Part shown: positions 32,826-44,091 of the stretch, piece by piece | Position numbering within the stretch: position 1 is the first letter of the stretch | How the letters are laid out: each line of letters begins with the position of its first letter | Assembly (NCBI RefSeq): GCF_001152565.1 | Contig: NZ_CQAZ01000004.1 | Location: 124,001 to 188,000 of the forward strand | Reading direction: 5' to 3' | Origin: Yersinia pekkanenii | Lineage (GTDB): Bacteria > Pseudomonadota > Gammaproteobacteria > Enterobacterales > Enterobacteriaceae | DNA: 64,000 bases | Made by a program: the position numbers and the translations under genes | The notes under the pieces: model-generated | Told to the model about the DNA's origin: nothing | Database searches by the model: none | The model's input: only the letters and a program-made list of their open reading frames with translations

Positions 32826-32951
32826 TATACCCTGCATCTTTCAAGATGCAGGGGTGTTGGCTGCCATCACTCACCCAATTCATTGAGTTATCTCAACTCC
32901 TTGGGTTCATTTCGTTGCCGCCTACCTGCAACTCGAAATCTATTGGGTATA
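32826..32951 (-). repeat. Full-length ERIC element between ftsK and lolA
   Basis: A 126-bp element bounded by TATACCC and GGGTATA. It has ERIC ends (CTGCATCTTTCAAGATGCAG; ACTCGAAATCTATTGGGTAT) and the central palindrome around TTGAGTTATCTCAA. It has the reverse orientation to the one at 2349. It lies 25 bases after the ftsK stop, so it is transcribed with any ftsK-lolA readthrough. Confidence 0.9.
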
Positions 32952-32975
32952 TGTTAACCGCCTCAGAGTAAAAGG

Positions 32976-35900
32976 TTACTCATGAGGTGGTGGCGCCAAT
33001 ACTTCACGATTGCCGTTATGGCCCGGCGTACTCACAATCTGTTGAGCTTCCATCTGTTCGATAATACGTGCAGCACGGTTATACCCAATACGGAATTGGC
33101 GCTGCACGCCAGAGATTGACGCCCGGCGCTTTTCTAACACAAAGCTCACCGCCTGATCGAACAATGGATCCAGCTCTTCATCGCTATCTAACCCCAGACT
33201 ACCGCCTTCCCCCTCTTCACTACCACTGAGAATGCTCTCAATATACTGAGGGCGACCACGGGCCTTCCAATCATTAACCACGGCGTGTACTTCCTGATCA
33301 CGAACAAATGCGCCATGAACACGTACCGGTATTGAGGAGTTAGGTGCCATATACAGCATATCCCCCATTCCCAATAGTGATTCGGCACCGCCCTGATCGA
33401 GGATAGTCCGTGAGTCAATTTTACTGGAAACCGTAAATGCAATACGAGTCGGAATATTTGCTTTGATCAAACCAGTAATCACATCAACTGACGGGCGCTG
33501 TGTCGCCAGAACCAGATGGATACCCGCAGCACGGGCTTTCTGTGCCAAACGAGCAATCAGTTCTTCAACTTTTTTGCCGACCGTCATCATCAGATCAGCA
33601 AACTCATCAACCAACACCACGATGTAAGGCAGTTTCACCAACATGGGCGGTGAGATGTCCATGCTGTCAGATGGCTTCCAGAATGGGTCTGGAATTGGCC
33701 GCCCCATAGCTTCAGCTTGAGCAACTCGCTCGTTATAACCTGCGAGGTTACGAACGCCCAATGCAGACATCAATTTATAGCGCCGTTCCATCTCACCGAC
33801 ACACCAGCGCAAGGCATTCGCCGCATCCTTCATATCGGTAACCACACCGGTTAACAAATGAGGAATACCTTCATACACCGACAACTCCAGCATTTTCGGG
33901 TCGATCATGATAAAGCGCACTTCATCCGGTGTGGCTTTATACAAGATGCTGAGGATCATCGCATTCACCCCAACCGATTTACCGGAACCGGTGGTACCGG
34001 CGACCAGCAAGTGAGGCATTTTGGCTAAATCAGCCACCACTGGCTGCCCAGAGATGTCTTTACCCAGCACGATGGCGAGTGGTGAAGGATTATCACGGAA
34101 TTGGGCGCAATCAAGCACCTCTCGCAGATAAACCGTCTGACGATGTTTGTTGGGTAGTTCAAGCCCAACATAAGGTTTTCCTGGGATCACTTCCACAACA
34201 CGCACCGCAATAGCCGAGAGCGAGCGGGCCAAATCGCGGGAAAGATTAGAAATGCGTGAAGCTTTGACACCCGGAGCCAGGTCCAGCTCAAAACGGGTGA
34301 TGACCGGCCCCGGAGAAATACCCACGACTTCCGCTTTCACCCGATAATCACCTAAGCGCGCCTCAACCAGACGCGCGGTTTGCTCCAAGGCAAACATATC
34401 GATCGGTTCCTCCTCCGCAGGCGGTGAAGAAAGCAAATCAAGCGTAGGTAATGGCGTCGTTGGTTTTATCAACGGCTGGTCATTACGCATCAGGAAGGGA
34501 TGAATCAGACTGTCCATCGCCGAAGCCGGTGGTGCTTGTAAAGTGGGTGGTACTGGCGCGGTTGGCTGAACAACAGATTGCGGTGAATCAGGTTGATTAT
34601 ATGCGGGTGGCGTATTTACAGACGGAGAATAAACAGGTTGAACCGGCGTTAATTGCTCTGAATGTGTTTGATGCGCGGATACCTGCTGATATGGCGCTAC
34701 CTGCTCAGGATAATCTGGTGTCAATGTGGCGTCTTCCACATCGAGCGATACCGATTCTTCAGCATATGGCGAAAGTGTAAACAGTGGCTCACGCGGACTG
34801 TCATCAACGAGATCGGCTACCGGAGAGAAGGTAAAGGCGCTACGGGTATCAACCGACTGCATTCCTTGAACGTTCTCGCGGTGAGTACTCTTTTCAAGTT
34901 GACTATTTTCATGTTGACTCGCGCTATAGCGACGCTGCTGTTGCGCGGCAAAGGCCTGCCGCAATGCTGCCTCTTCCAAAGCTTGCGCATCGTCCGGATC
35001 GAGAGCCGAGAAACTATTAACATCTGCTTCGGCTGATTGCCCGTAGCGCTCTGATTGCTGATCGGCAAAGGCGTTACGCAACATAGCCTGCTCTAACGCG
35101 GCATCATCTTCAGGCGAGGTAGCGGTACCGATAGCGTCGACCTGAGGACTTTGCACCTCGTCCCCACGCAATTCACGTTGCTCTTGCTCCGCCATACGCT
35201 GAGACGGCAGTTTAATACCATAAGATGCCAGCTCACGCCGCGTTGGAATACGCACAGGATTCGGCCGTGGTAACTCCGGACCTAACCCCTGTTTTACCTG
35301 AGAACTGCTGTCACTGGTGGCGGTAAATGCTGGCATGAATGTGGCTGCGGCGGCACTTGCTGCGGCTATACCGGCTGTTGATATTGAGCCAAATGCTGCG
35401 GTCGGATTGTTTGCCAAGCCAGCGGCAGTCAAACCATCAATAGCCGTACCCAATCCAGGGTTTATATAAGGCGGACTTTCCACCTGATCGCTTTGTCGCT
35501 GTGCGGTAGAAAAATCGAATGGCGAATGGCTGACAGGTGCTGTTGGCTTATCCCATGACCCCATTTGAGGCTCATGCCGTTCTGGCGGTGTATCAACGCG
35601 CATTTGCACTAGAGGTGGCGTATCTTGTGGAATTTCAAATGAATACAGTGGCGGGGTCACCGCCACATTGGCAGATACCGGCGTGGTCGGATGGTTAACA
35701 AAGCCTTCATTAACAAAACCCAGGTCGACAACGCCATGACGACCAACCGGATCAATCGAGCCTATCGCCGGAGCGGTTGATAACGCAGACTGTTTATTAT
35801 CAGTAGCACGTAATGTGCTCAATAATGGATCATGGTTATCTTCGGTTGCATCCACCCGTGGTGACCCATCAATTGAGTTGGCCGGTGCATCGGTAACCGA

Positions 35901-36692
35901 CGGCGCAGAGAGCAGTATATCGTTGTCGTCAGCATAGGTAGAATTTGCCGCCAGTGCAGTTGCTGCAACGCCCGCAGTCGCGGCCTTGCTCACTACAATG
36001 CCTTTTTCTTGCCCGGCGGTATTTGCATCATCTACGTGGTAGTCGTCATCTTCATCGTCATAGTGTTCTTCATGGCGAGAACGATTAGTCATAAAGGTCA
36101 GCGAACCTAATACCACCCCGCCAATTTTCTCAGCAATAACCAACCATGACCACCCCGTAAAGAGTGTCAAACCGACAGCCCAGATACAGAGTAAAGTCAG
36201 GGTAGCACCCACACCGTTGAACCACGGCAACATGGCATTACTGAATAAACTGCCAATGACCCCGCCGGAGGCAAAGTAATAGAGATCGTCAACGTTCAAT
36301 GCAGCCAAACCGCATGAGGTTAAAATCAGGGCTAATGTGCCAATCAGACGTAATGAAAGTGCAAAGTAATCGACGTATTCACTGGCATCGCGCTGACGGA
36401 ATGCCGCCCAGCACAACATAACCATAATGACAGGGATTGCATAAGCCAACACACCAAAGGTGAAGAACAGTGTATCAGCCATCCAGGCACCAATACCCCC
36501 ACCAAGATTGTGGATAGGCTCGTGCCATGCCGTCTGGGACCAACTTGGGTCCGAAGGGTTGAAACTCAGCAGCGCCGCCATAAGGTAGGCCGCCAGAATG
36601 GTTACCACAATTAAAACAGCCTCAAGCAAACGACGCCCACTGCTGAGTTTTTTTAGGGTAACATCTTTATCTTCTGTATATTCCTGGCTCAA
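32976..36692 (-). CDS. ftsK: DNA translocase FtsK
   Basis: FtsK couples division to chromosome segregation: four N-terminal membrane helices anchor it at the septum, and the C-terminal motor pumps DNA and activates XerCD at dif. The 1238-residue protein starts at a TTG codon ([15 protein letters not shown]). After the membrane domain (to about 200) comes a long Pro/Gln/Ala-rich linker (about 210-760). The motor follows, with Walker [11 protein letters not shown] near 890, Walker [14 protein letters not shown] and the winged-helix gamma domain at the end ([22 protein letters not shown]). The linker has two copies of a 25-residue repeat. Confidence 0.97.
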   Translation of the reverse strand: MSQEYTEDKDVTLKKLSSGRRLLEAVLIVVTILAAYLMAALLSFNPSDPSWSQTAWHEPIHNLGGGIGAWMADTLFFTFGVLAYAIPVIMVMLCWAAFRQRDASEYVDYFALSLRLIGTLALILTSCGLAALNVDDLYYFASGGVIGSLFSNAMLPWFNGVGATLTLLCIWAVGLTLFTGWSWLVIAEKIGGVVLGSLTFMTNRSRHEEHYDDEDDDYHVDDANTAGQEKGIVVSKAATAGVAATALAANSTYADDNDILLSAPSVTDAPANSIDGSPRVDATEDNHDPLLSTLRATDNKQSALSTAPAIGSIDPVGRHGVVDLGFVNEGFVNHPTTPVSANVAVTPPLYSFEIPQDTPPLVQMRVDTPPERHEPQMGSWDKPTAPVSHSPFDFSTAQRQSDQVESPPYINPGLGTAIDGLTAAGLANNPTAAFGSISTAGIAAASAAAATFMPAFTATSDSSSQVKQGLGPELPRPNPVRIPTRRELASYGIKLPSQRMAEQEQRELRGDEVQSPQVDAIGTATSPEDDAALEQAMLRNAFADQQSERYGQSAEADVNSFSALDPDDAQALEEAALRQAFAAQQQRRYSASQHENSQLEKSTHRENVQGMQSVDTRSAFTFSPVADLVDDSPREPLFTLSPYAEESVSLDVEDATLTPDYPEQVAPYQQVSAHQTHSEQLTPVQPVYSPSVNTPPAYNQPDSPQSVVQPTAPVPPTLQAPPASAMDSLIHPFLMRNDQPLIKPTTPLPTLDLLSSPPAEEEPIDMFALEQTARLVEARLGDYRVKAEVVGISPGPVITRFELDLAPGVKASRISNLSRDLARSLSAIAVRVVEVIPGKPYVGLELPNKHRQTVYLREVLDCAQFRDNPSPLAIVLGKDISGQPVVADLAKMPHLLVAGTTGSGKSVGVNAMILSILYKATPDEVRFIMIDPKMLELSVYEGIPHLLTGVVTDMKDAANALRWCVGEMERRYKLMSALGVRNLAGYNERVAQAEAMGRPIPDPFWKPSDSMDISPPMLVKLPYIVVLVDEFADLMMTVGKKVEELIARLAQKARAAGIHLVLATQRPSVDVITGLIKANIPTRIAFTVSSKIDSRTILDQGGAESLLGMGDMLYMAPNSSIPVRVHGAFVRDQEVHAVVNDWKARGRPQYIESILSGSEEGEGGSLGLDSDEELDPLFDQAVSFVLEKRRASISGVQRQFRIGYNRAARIIEQMEAQQIVSTPGHNGNREVLAPPPHE

Positions 36693-36730
36693 GAAAGGCT
36701 CTCCAGGTTCCTGTTGACTGGTATGAGTAA

Positions 36731-36756
36731 CAACGCCGAGAACCCTCCCGGCGTTG
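36731..36756 (-). terminator. Terminator-like hairpin after lrp
   Basis: Stem CAACGCCG / CGGCGTTG with a 10-base loop, about 60 bp past the lrp stop and 40 bp before ftsK. The minus strand continues TTACTCATACC, so termination may be partial. Confidence 0.6.
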
Positions 36757-36813
36757 AAACTGTATGAATAAACAGGAGTGTAACCAAATTACTCAGGTTT
36801 TGCACCTGCCTGT

Positions 36814-37308
36814 TTACCGAGTTTTAATAACCAAACGGTTACTCTGCTTCACTTCTTCCATGACCACATAGGTACGGGTATCGTTGACACCCGGCAGTCT
36901 AAGCAAGGTCTCACCCAGTAATGTGCGGTAAGCGGACATATCCGGTACTCGGGTTTTCAACAAATAGTCGAAATCGCCAGAAACCAAGTGACACTCTTGA
37001 ATTTCCTCAAGATCTTTAACTGCTGCATTAAATTGCTCAAACACATCCGGAGCGCCACGATTCAGAGTAATCTCAACGATAACCAGCAATGACGCATCCA
37101 AATAGTTTGGATTAAGCAATGCCGTATAGCCATGGATGAAGCCCTGACGCTCTAAGCGGCGAACCCGTTCCAAACATGGTGTTGGTGACAATCCTACTCG
37201 TTTTGAAAGCTCAACGTTAGAGATGCGCCCATCCTTTTGTAATTCATTCAGGATGTTACGATCAATACGATCAAGCTCTTTCCCCGGGCGTTTTTTATTA
37301 TCTATCAT
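36814..37308 (-). CDS. lrp: Leucine-responsive regulatory protein
   Basis: Lrp is the global feast-famine regulator of amino acid metabolism and surface structures. Its 164 residues are nearly identical to E. coli Lrp. The N-terminal helix-turn-helix is DGRISNVELSKRVGLSPTP (about 31-49). The C-terminal RAM domain, which forms the octamer and senses leucine, contains GDFDYLLKTRVPDM. It is divergent from trxB with a 766-base gap. The leader and autoregulatory sites should lie in that gap. Confidence 0.99.
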   Translation of the reverse strand: MIDNKKRPGKELDRIDRNILNELQKDGRISNVELSKRVGLSPTPCLERVRRLERQGFIHGYTALLNPNYLDASLLVIVEITLNRGAPDVFEQFNAAVKDLEEIQECHLVSGDFDYLLKTRVPDMSAYRTLLGETLLRLPGVNDTRTYVVMEEVKQSNRLVIKTR

Positions 37309-37500
37309 CTTATTGTCTCTCTTAATTTCTTTGAGTCTGTGACATGCTCTTATTGTATATAAATTTCGAGCCTGCTACAGACTACGACCCGCAGCCTGTT
37401 TTATGCAAATATATCAACACGTTGTTATCTCACACCCGGTCTGTCCAACTGTATGCGAGTACTCGATGATTATTGGCGTTGAGGAAGAGATAGCGCATCA

Positions 37501-37536
37501 CAAACAACCGTAGAAACACCCCCCTACAGTTGTTTG
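37501..37536. repeat. 13-bp hairpin upstream of lrp
   Basis: CAAACAACCGTAG / CTACAGTTGTTTG with one mismatch and a 10-base loop that contains a run of C. There is no T-tract. It lies 190 bp upstream of the lrp start, and could be a structured leader element or the end of a minus-strand transcript. Confidence 0.55.
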
Positions 37537-37618
37537 AGAACTTACTCCACATGCCATCCAGCATTAATCGAAAACATTCCAGGGTTTTCGCTTGGTATCA
37601 CTGATACCAAATCTGAAA

Positions 37619-37873
37619 TCATGGCGCGCAGATAATTTCTTCTTCCACGGATGTTTTCGCAAATGCGCAGCCGATTGTCAAAGTAAAAGAAGTTAAATCA
37701 GTACAACGTGCCAGAATTAAAATCTCAGAGGCCATTCCTGACCACTTTTTCACCACTAAATTGCTATAAAACGAAGTAAAAGAGCCTACTGACGATAAGG
37801 CTATATTTTCAGCTATCGGCCCGCAGGCCACATCGTTTATGGGGTTTAAGTCGGTTTGAGCTATTTGAGCCAT
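37619..37873 (-). CDS. Doubtful small ORF upstream of lrp
   Basis: An 84-codon frame starting MAQIAQTDLNPINDVAC. I recognise no family. It has no signal peptide. The nearest AGGAG is about 19 bases upstream of the ATG, too far to be a convincing ribosome binding site. A hairpin (TGGTATC / GATACCA, 37593-37609) follows the stop by about 10 bases, which slightly favours a real transcript. It could equally be chance in a long regulatory region. Confidence 0.25.
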   Translation of the reverse strand: MAQIAQTDLNPINDVACGPIAENIALSSVGSFTSFYSNLVVKKWSGMASEILILARCTDLTSFTLTIGCAFAKTSVEEEIICAP

Positions 37874-38017
37874 TATCTGAAGATATAATTTGCTCCTATT
37901 TATTAATTGTTTTAATCCCGTTAGCCGCTAACTGCCGATTCTTAATACATTTAGGGTGTTAAATAGGTATCACCTATCAAAATAATCGCTAACAACATTT
38001 TTGCCTGCTTTTTTTAA

Positions 38018-39037
<1,020 letters not shown>

Positions 39038-39069
39038 CGCTTCCGCTCGCGGATTCAAGTTTTAATGTG

Positions 39070-39100
39070 ACGGGGAGTTGACGATAAGTGAACTGCCCGT
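39070..39100 (+). terminator. Terminator after trxB
   Basis: Stem ACGGGGAGTT / AACTGCCCGT with one G-G mismatch and an 11-base loop, followed by nine T. It is a strong intrinsic terminator. Confidence 0.88.
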
Positions 39101-39148
39101 TTTTTTTTATTTTCGCTTGTTCGCATCTCAATGAAAACAGTATATCCA

Positions 39149-40915
39149 ATGAATAAAACACGACAGTATGAGTTGATTCGTTGGCTGAAAAAACAAAGCG
39201 CCCCGGCGCAACGTTGGCTCCGCCTGTCCATGTTACTTGGCCTTCTCAGCGGGTTATTGATTATCGCTCAGGCATGGTTACTGGCCACCTTGCTGCAATC
39301 CCTGATTATCGACAAACTGCCTCGGGCAGCATTGACCGCAGATTTTTGGCTGTTGGCCGGGACCTTTGCTTTGCGTGCCGTAATAAGTTGGCTGCGTGAA
39401 CGAGTGGGGTTTATTTGTGGCATGAAAGTGCGTCAGCAGATCCGCAAAATGGTGTTAGACCGATTAGAGCAACTGGGTCCTGCCTGGGTTAGAGGTAAAC
39501 CGGCTGGCAGTTGGGCGACCATTATTCTGGAACAGATTGAAGATATGCAGGATTACTACTCTCGCTATCTGCCACAAATGTATCTGGCGGTACTTATTCC
39601 CATTTTGATTCTGATTGCCGTGTTCCCCATCAACTGGGCGGCAGGTTTGATCCTGTTTATCACCGCCCCGCTGATCCCGTTGTTTATGACGCTGGTCGGG
39701 ATGGGTGCTGCTGATGCAAACCGGCGTAATTTTGTGGCGCTGGCACGCCTGAGTGGCAATTTCCTTGACCGCTTACGCGGGCTGGACACGTTACGGTTAT
39801 TTAACCGCGCCAAAGCAGAAACAGATCAAATTCGCGATTCTTCAGAAGATTTCCGCCGCCGTACCATGGAAGTCTTGCGGATGGCCTTCCTCTCCTCCGC
39901 CGTATTGGAGTTTTTCGCCGCCATATCCATTGCCGTGGTTGCGGTCTATTTTGGTTTTTCCTATTTGGGCGAATTAAATTTTGGGAGTTATGGTGTTGGC
40001 GTAACACTGTTTGCCGGTTTTCTGGTTTTGATTCTGGCACCTGAATTCTTCCAGCCACTGCGCGATTTGGGGACTTTTTACCATGCCAAAGCACAGGCCG
40101 TTGGCGCAGCTGAATCATTGGTGACGTTTTTAAGTAGTGAAAGTGAGGCTATCGGCCAAGGCGATAAAGTGCTGAGTGGCGTTGATGCCATCGCTCTTGA
40201 AGCCAATCAACTGGAGATCCTGGCACCCAATGGTCTCCGTTTGGCTGGGCCACTGACATTCTCCCTACCCGCGGGTAACCGTGTCGCCATTGTTGGCCTG
40301 AGTGGCGCGGGCAAGAGTTCGTTACTCAACCTGCTGCTGGGCTTTTTACCCTATCGTGGCTCGTTGAAAGTCAATGGTGTTGAATTACGTGAACTGGAGC
40401 CACAAGTCTGGCGTAAGCAATTAAGTTGGGTCGGTCAAAATCCGCATTTACCGGAACACACGTTAATCGCCAATATTTTATTGGGCCAACCTGATGCTGA
40501 TGATAGCCAATTGCAACAGGCGGTTGAGCGTGCATATATCAACGAATTTCTCAATGACTTGCCACAAGGGCTGGCGACTGAAGTCGGCGATCATTCGGCA
40601 CGTCTTTCTGTCGGGCAAGCCCAACGAGTTGCCGTCGCTCGCGCATTACTGAATCCATGTCGTCTATTGCTGCTGGATGAGCCTACCGCCAGTCTTGATG
40701 CCCATAGCGAGCAGTTAGTGATGAAAGCGTTAGAGGCGGCATCACGCCGCCAGACAACGCTGCTGGTGACCCATCAATTGGAAGATACCTTGGGATATGA
40801 TCAAATCTGGGTAATGGATAATGGCCTTTTGATTCAGCAAGGCGATTATTCCAGTTTAAGCCAGTCTGCCGGTACATTTGCCAATCTGCTGTCCCACCGC
40901 AGTGAGGAGCTTTAA
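39149..40915 (+). CDS. cydD: Cysteine/glutathione ABC exporter subunit CydD
   Basis: CydD forms a heterodimer with CydC that exports glutathione and cysteine to the periplasm and is needed to assemble cytochrome bd and c-type cytochromes. The membrane domain is followed by an ATPase with Walker A GLSGAGKSS (about 382-390), signature LSVGQAQRVAVARALL and Walker B LLLLDEPTASLD. The start at 39149 (MNKTRQYELIRWLKKQ) gives 588 residues, exactly the E. coli length. An ATG at 39131 would add six residues. Neither start has a clear ribosome binding site. Confidence 0.95.
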   Translation: MNKTRQYELIRWLKKQSAPAQRWLRLSMLLGLLSGLLIIAQAWLLATLLQSLIIDKLPRAALTADFWLLAGTFALRAVISWLRERVGFICGMKVRQQIRKMVLDRLEQLGPAWVRGKPAGSWATIILEQIEDMQDYYSRYLPQMYLAVLIPILILIAVFPINWAAGLILFITAPLIPLFMTLVGMGAADANRRNFVALARLSGNFLDRLRGLDTLRLFNRAKAETDQIRDSSEDFRRRTMEVLRMAFLSSAVLEFFAAISIAVVAVYFGFSYLGELNFGSYGVGVTLFAGFLVLILAPEFFQPLRDLGTFYHAKAQAVGAAESLVTFLSSESEAIGQGDKVLSGVDAIALEANQLEILAPNGLRLAGPLTFSLPAGNRVAIVGLSGAGKSSLLNLLLGFLPYRGSLKVNGVELRELEPQVWRKQLSWVGQNPHLPEHTLIANILLGQPDADDSQLQQAVERAYINEFLNDLPQGLATEVGDHSARLSVGQAQRVAVARALLNPCRLLLLDEPTASLDAHSEQLVMKALEAASRRQTTLLVTHQLEDTLGYDQIWVMDNGLLIQQGDYSSLSQSAGTFANLLSHRSEEL

Positions 40916-40917
40916 TC

Positions 40918-42642
40918 ATGCGCGTACTTCTCCCATTTCTGGCGCTGTATCGCCGCCATTGGTTCCTGATTTGTTTAGGTATTGTGCTGGCAATTATCAC
41001 GCTGCTGGCCAGTATCGGTTTGCTGACATTATCAGGCTGGTTTCTGGCAGGCACCGCCATCGCAGGCCCGGCCGGATTATATACGTTTAATTACCTGCTA
41101 CCGGCAGCCGGTGTCCGTGGGGCGGCGATTATCCGTACCGCGGGCCGTTATGCCGAACGCGTGGTCAGTCATGATGCGACCTTTCGTGTGTTGGCGCATC
41201 TGCGGGTTTTTGCTTTCCAGAAAATCCTGCCACTCTCCCCTGCCGGCATTGCTCGTTTTCGTCAAAGTGAGTTGTTAAACCGCCTGGTCGCCGACGTTGA
41301 CACACTCGATCACCTCTATCTGCGGGTCATCTCTCCGCTGGTCGCCGCCATCGCGATTATCGTCGCAGTGACGTTTGGTCTGAGTTATCTGGATGTCAAT
41401 TTAGCGCTAACGCTCGGCGCAATTCTGCTGGGGTTGTTATTGTTAGTGCCGCTGATTTTCTACCGAGCGGGTAAACCCATTGGCCGTGACCTAACGGACT
41501 TGCGTGGCCTTTATCGGTCGCAATTGACCTCATGGTTGCAGGGTCAGGCCGAGCTGTTGGTATTTGGTGCATTGCAGCGTTTCCGTACCTCACTGGAGGA
41601 TATTGAGCAGCGCTGGCTGAACCGCCAGAAACAACAAGCATCATTAGCAGGTTTCGCTCAAGCCTTGATGATTCTGGCTTCCGGTCTGACGGTAACGTTA
41701 ATTTTATGGCTAGCGGCAGAGGATATTGGCGGAAATAGCCCACCTGGCGCATTGCTGGCGCTCTTTGTTTTCACCTCTTTAGCCTCATTTGAAGCCCTGC
41801 TACCGGTCGCGGGTGCTTTCCAACACTTAGGTCAGGTTATCGCTTCCGCCACCCGCGTAGCTCAGTTGATGGAACAAAAACCTGAAGTGACATTTCCCAG
41901 TCAGGGTCCGGCAGCAACCTCGCAGGCAGCGCTAGAAGTGTCAGGGTTGAGTTTTACTTACCCACAGCAGCCGTTACCTGTTTTACAGAATATATCGCTG
42001 TCACTGGCCGCAGGGGAGCATATTGCGCTACTTGGTCGCACGGGCTGTGGTAAATCCACACTGCTGCAATTATTAACCCGCGCCTGGAATGCCAATCAGG
42101 GGATCATCACGCTGAATGGGAGGCCATTGTCCAGTTATGACGAAGCCACGTTGCGCCAAATGATGACCGTCGTCAGTCAGCGGGTGCATATATTTAGCAG
42201 TACCTTGCGTGAAAACCTGTTACTGGCCTGCCCCACCGCTTCTGATACCCAGTTAAAAACGGTGTTGGAACAGGTGGGATTAGCCAACGTGTTGGATAAC
42301 AGCGAGGGGCTAAATGCCTGGATGGGCGATGGCGGGCGGCCATTATCTGGTGGCGAACAACGGCGTTTGGGTATTGCCCGCGCCTTGTTACATCCGGCCC
42401 CGCTTCTGCTGCTTGATGAGCCGACCGAAGGCTTAGATGCGGAAACCGAACAACAAATTCTGGCGCTGTTGCGTCAGCATTGTCAGCAGAAAAGCCTGAT
42501 TATTGTCACTCACCGCTTATATGGGCTGGAATATATGGACCGAATCTGCGTGATGGATGGCGGAAAGATAGTGGAACAAGGCGATCACCAAAGTTTGTTA
42601 CAGAGCAAAGGGCGCTATTATCAATTCCATCAACGGCACTAA
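40918..42642 (+). CDS. cydC: Cysteine/glutathione ABC exporter subunit CydC
   Basis: CydC is the partner of CydD, with the same half-transporter layout and 574 residues. It starts MRVLLPFLALYRRHW. Walker A is GRTGCGKST (about 373-381), the signature is LSGGEQRRLGIARALL and Walker B is LLLLDEPTEGLD. The gene begins two bases after the cydD stop, with GGAGC upstream, so both are made from one mRNA. Confidence 0.97.
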   Translation: MRVLLPFLALYRRHWFLICLGIVLAIITLLASIGLLTLSGWFLAGTAIAGPAGLYTFNYLLPAAGVRGAAIIRTAGRYAERVVSHDATFRVLAHLRVFAFQKILPLSPAGIARFRQSELLNRLVADVDTLDHLYLRVISPLVAAIAIIVAVTFGLSYLDVNLALTLGAILLGLLLLVPLIFYRAGKPIGRDLTDLRGLYRSQLTSWLQGQAELLVFGALQRFRTSLEDIEQRWLNRQKQQASLAGFAQALMILASGLTVTLILWLAAEDIGGNSPPGALLALFVFTSLASFEALLPVAGAFQHLGQVIASATRVAQLMEQKPEVTFPSQGPAATSQAALEVSGLSFTYPQQPLPVLQNISLSLAAGEHIALLGRTGCGKSTLLQLLTRAWNANQGIITLNGRPLSSYDEATLRQMMTVVSQRVHIFSSTLRENLLLACPTASDTQLKTVLEQVGLANVLDNSEGLNAWMGDGGRPLSGGEQRRLGIARALLHPAPLLLLDEPTEGLDAETEQQILALLRQHCQQKSLIIVTHRLYGLEYMDRICVMDGGKIVEQGDHQSLLQSKGRYYQFHQRH

Positions 42643-42667
42643 AAAATAAGGGTGCTGAAACAAAATG

Positions 42668-42739
42668 ATATAGATCCAATAGATTTCAAGAACCAGGCTG
42701 GCGGCCAACTTATAAGCAACTTGAAGTATGGCGGATATC
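42668..42739 (+). repeat. Internally deleted ERIC element between cydC and aat
   Basis: Both ERIC ends are present (CCAATAGATTTCAAG at the left, GCAACTTGAAGTATGGCGGATAT at the right), but the central part is missing, leaving about 70 bp. It lies directly upstream of aat. The ribosome binding site AAGGGG starts only about 20 bases past its right end. Confidence 0.65.
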
Positions 42740-42767
42740 GGCTCCGTAAGCATCACCAAGGGGATTT

Positions 42768-43478
42768 ATGCGCATCACACAGCTCTCTTCTCAATCATTT
42801 GCCTTTCCCTCACCAGAGTTGGCTCTGCGCGAACCGAATGGATTGCTGGCACTGGGTGGGGATTTATCCGCACCTCGTTTGCTGGCAGCTTATCAGCGCG
42901 GGATTTTCCCCTGGTTCAGTCCGGGAGAAATGATTTTATGGTGGTCGCCCGATCCCCGAGCGGTATTGTACCCGGAAGATCTACATATCAGCCGGAGCAT
43001 GCGACGCTTTATGCGCCGTTGTCCTTATCGTTTTACCCTCAATCATGCTTTTGAGGAGGTGGTCCACGCCTGTGCTTCTCAGCGTGATGAGGGAACCTGG
43101 ATTGGCAATGATGTACAACAGGCTTATTGCCAGTTACATGCTTTGGGTCACGCCCATTCAGTGGAAGTTTGGTTGGATAATGAACTGGTTGGCGGTTTGT
43201 ATGGTATTGCAGTCGGCACACTCTTTTGCGGCGAATCCATGTTTAACCGGGCTGACAATGCCTCAAAAAGCGCATTAATGGTTTTTTGTCATCATTTTAC
43301 CCATCAGGGTGGAGAACTGATTGACTGTCAGGTCCTCAACGCTCACACTGCGTCGCTGGGTGCGATTGAGATCCCACGAAACTTTTTTTTGCAGCAGTTG
43401 AGTCAACTCCAGTTTAGTCCACTACCGGCTGAATGCTGGTTACCGCAATCGTTGAATTTTTCATCAACGTTGCAGTAA
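42768..43478 (+). CDS. aat: Leucyl/phenylalanyl-tRNA-protein transferase
   Basis: Aat adds Leu or Phe to proteins with N-terminal Lys or Arg, making N-degrons for ClpS and ClpAP. The 236 residues include [21 protein letters not shown] near residue 12 (written as two adjoining motifs), [22 protein letters not shown], the catalytic-site GVYGI-type [12 protein letters not shown] near 143 and FCGESMF. Its recognition partners clpS and clpA are 1-3 kb downstream, so the N-end rule machinery is clustered. Confidence 0.97.
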   Translation: MRITQLSSQSFAFPSPELALREPNGLLALGGDLSAPRLLAAYQRGIFPWFSPGEMILWWSPDPRAVLYPEDLHISRSMRRFMRRCPYRFTLNHAFEEVVHACASQRDEGTWIGNDVQQAYCQLHALGHAHSVEVWLDNELVGGLYGIAVGTLFCGESMFNRADNASKSALMVFCHHFTHQGGELIDCQVLNAHTASLGAIEIPRNFFLQQLSQLQFSPLPAECWLPQSLNFSSTLQ

Positions 43479-43625
43479 AGATCAACCGTTAATAAGAACC
43501 CCACATTAGGCTTTATCCCCTCTTACCGGCAGACTAATTTTGCTGAAATGGTGCGATGACCGCCAACACTTCTTTACATAATGTGGGTTTTTCGGCATTA
43601 TCTTGCCGGTTAAAAACTAAGGTAG

Positions 43626-43862
<237 letters not shown>

Positions 43863-43921
43863 TCGGCTAATCTGTCGCAGGTCGATGACTCGCGAGCTCT
43901 GAGGATGTAGTCCCCCTCCGG

Positions 43922-43963
43922 CGCCCTTCCCATCTATGGCAAGGGCGATTTGCGTTTTTTTTT
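43922..43963 (+). terminator. Terminator after infA
   Basis: Stem CGCCCTT-c-CCAT / ATGG-c-AAGGGCG, then ATTTGCG and nine T. It is a strong intrinsic terminator. The sequence between the infA stop and the stem is GC-rich and not otherwise explained. Confidence 0.85.
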
Positions 43964-44021
43964 ATTTGCCGGTTAATACACGCTATTCATCACGCAAATA
44001 AAAATGAAATGTTAAAAAATA

Positions 44022-44057
44022 AAAAGGGCGGTAAGCTGATAAGCCTACCGCCCTTTT
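44022..44057 (-). terminator. Terminator after clpA
   Basis: Perfect 12-bp stem AAAAGGGCGGTA / TACCGCCCTTTT with a 12-base loop. The minus strand continues TTTTTTAAC. It lies 35 bp past the clpA stop. Confidence 0.88.
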
Positions 44058-44091
44058 CCTATTTTATGACTTTAGTCACTACCGCACTGAC

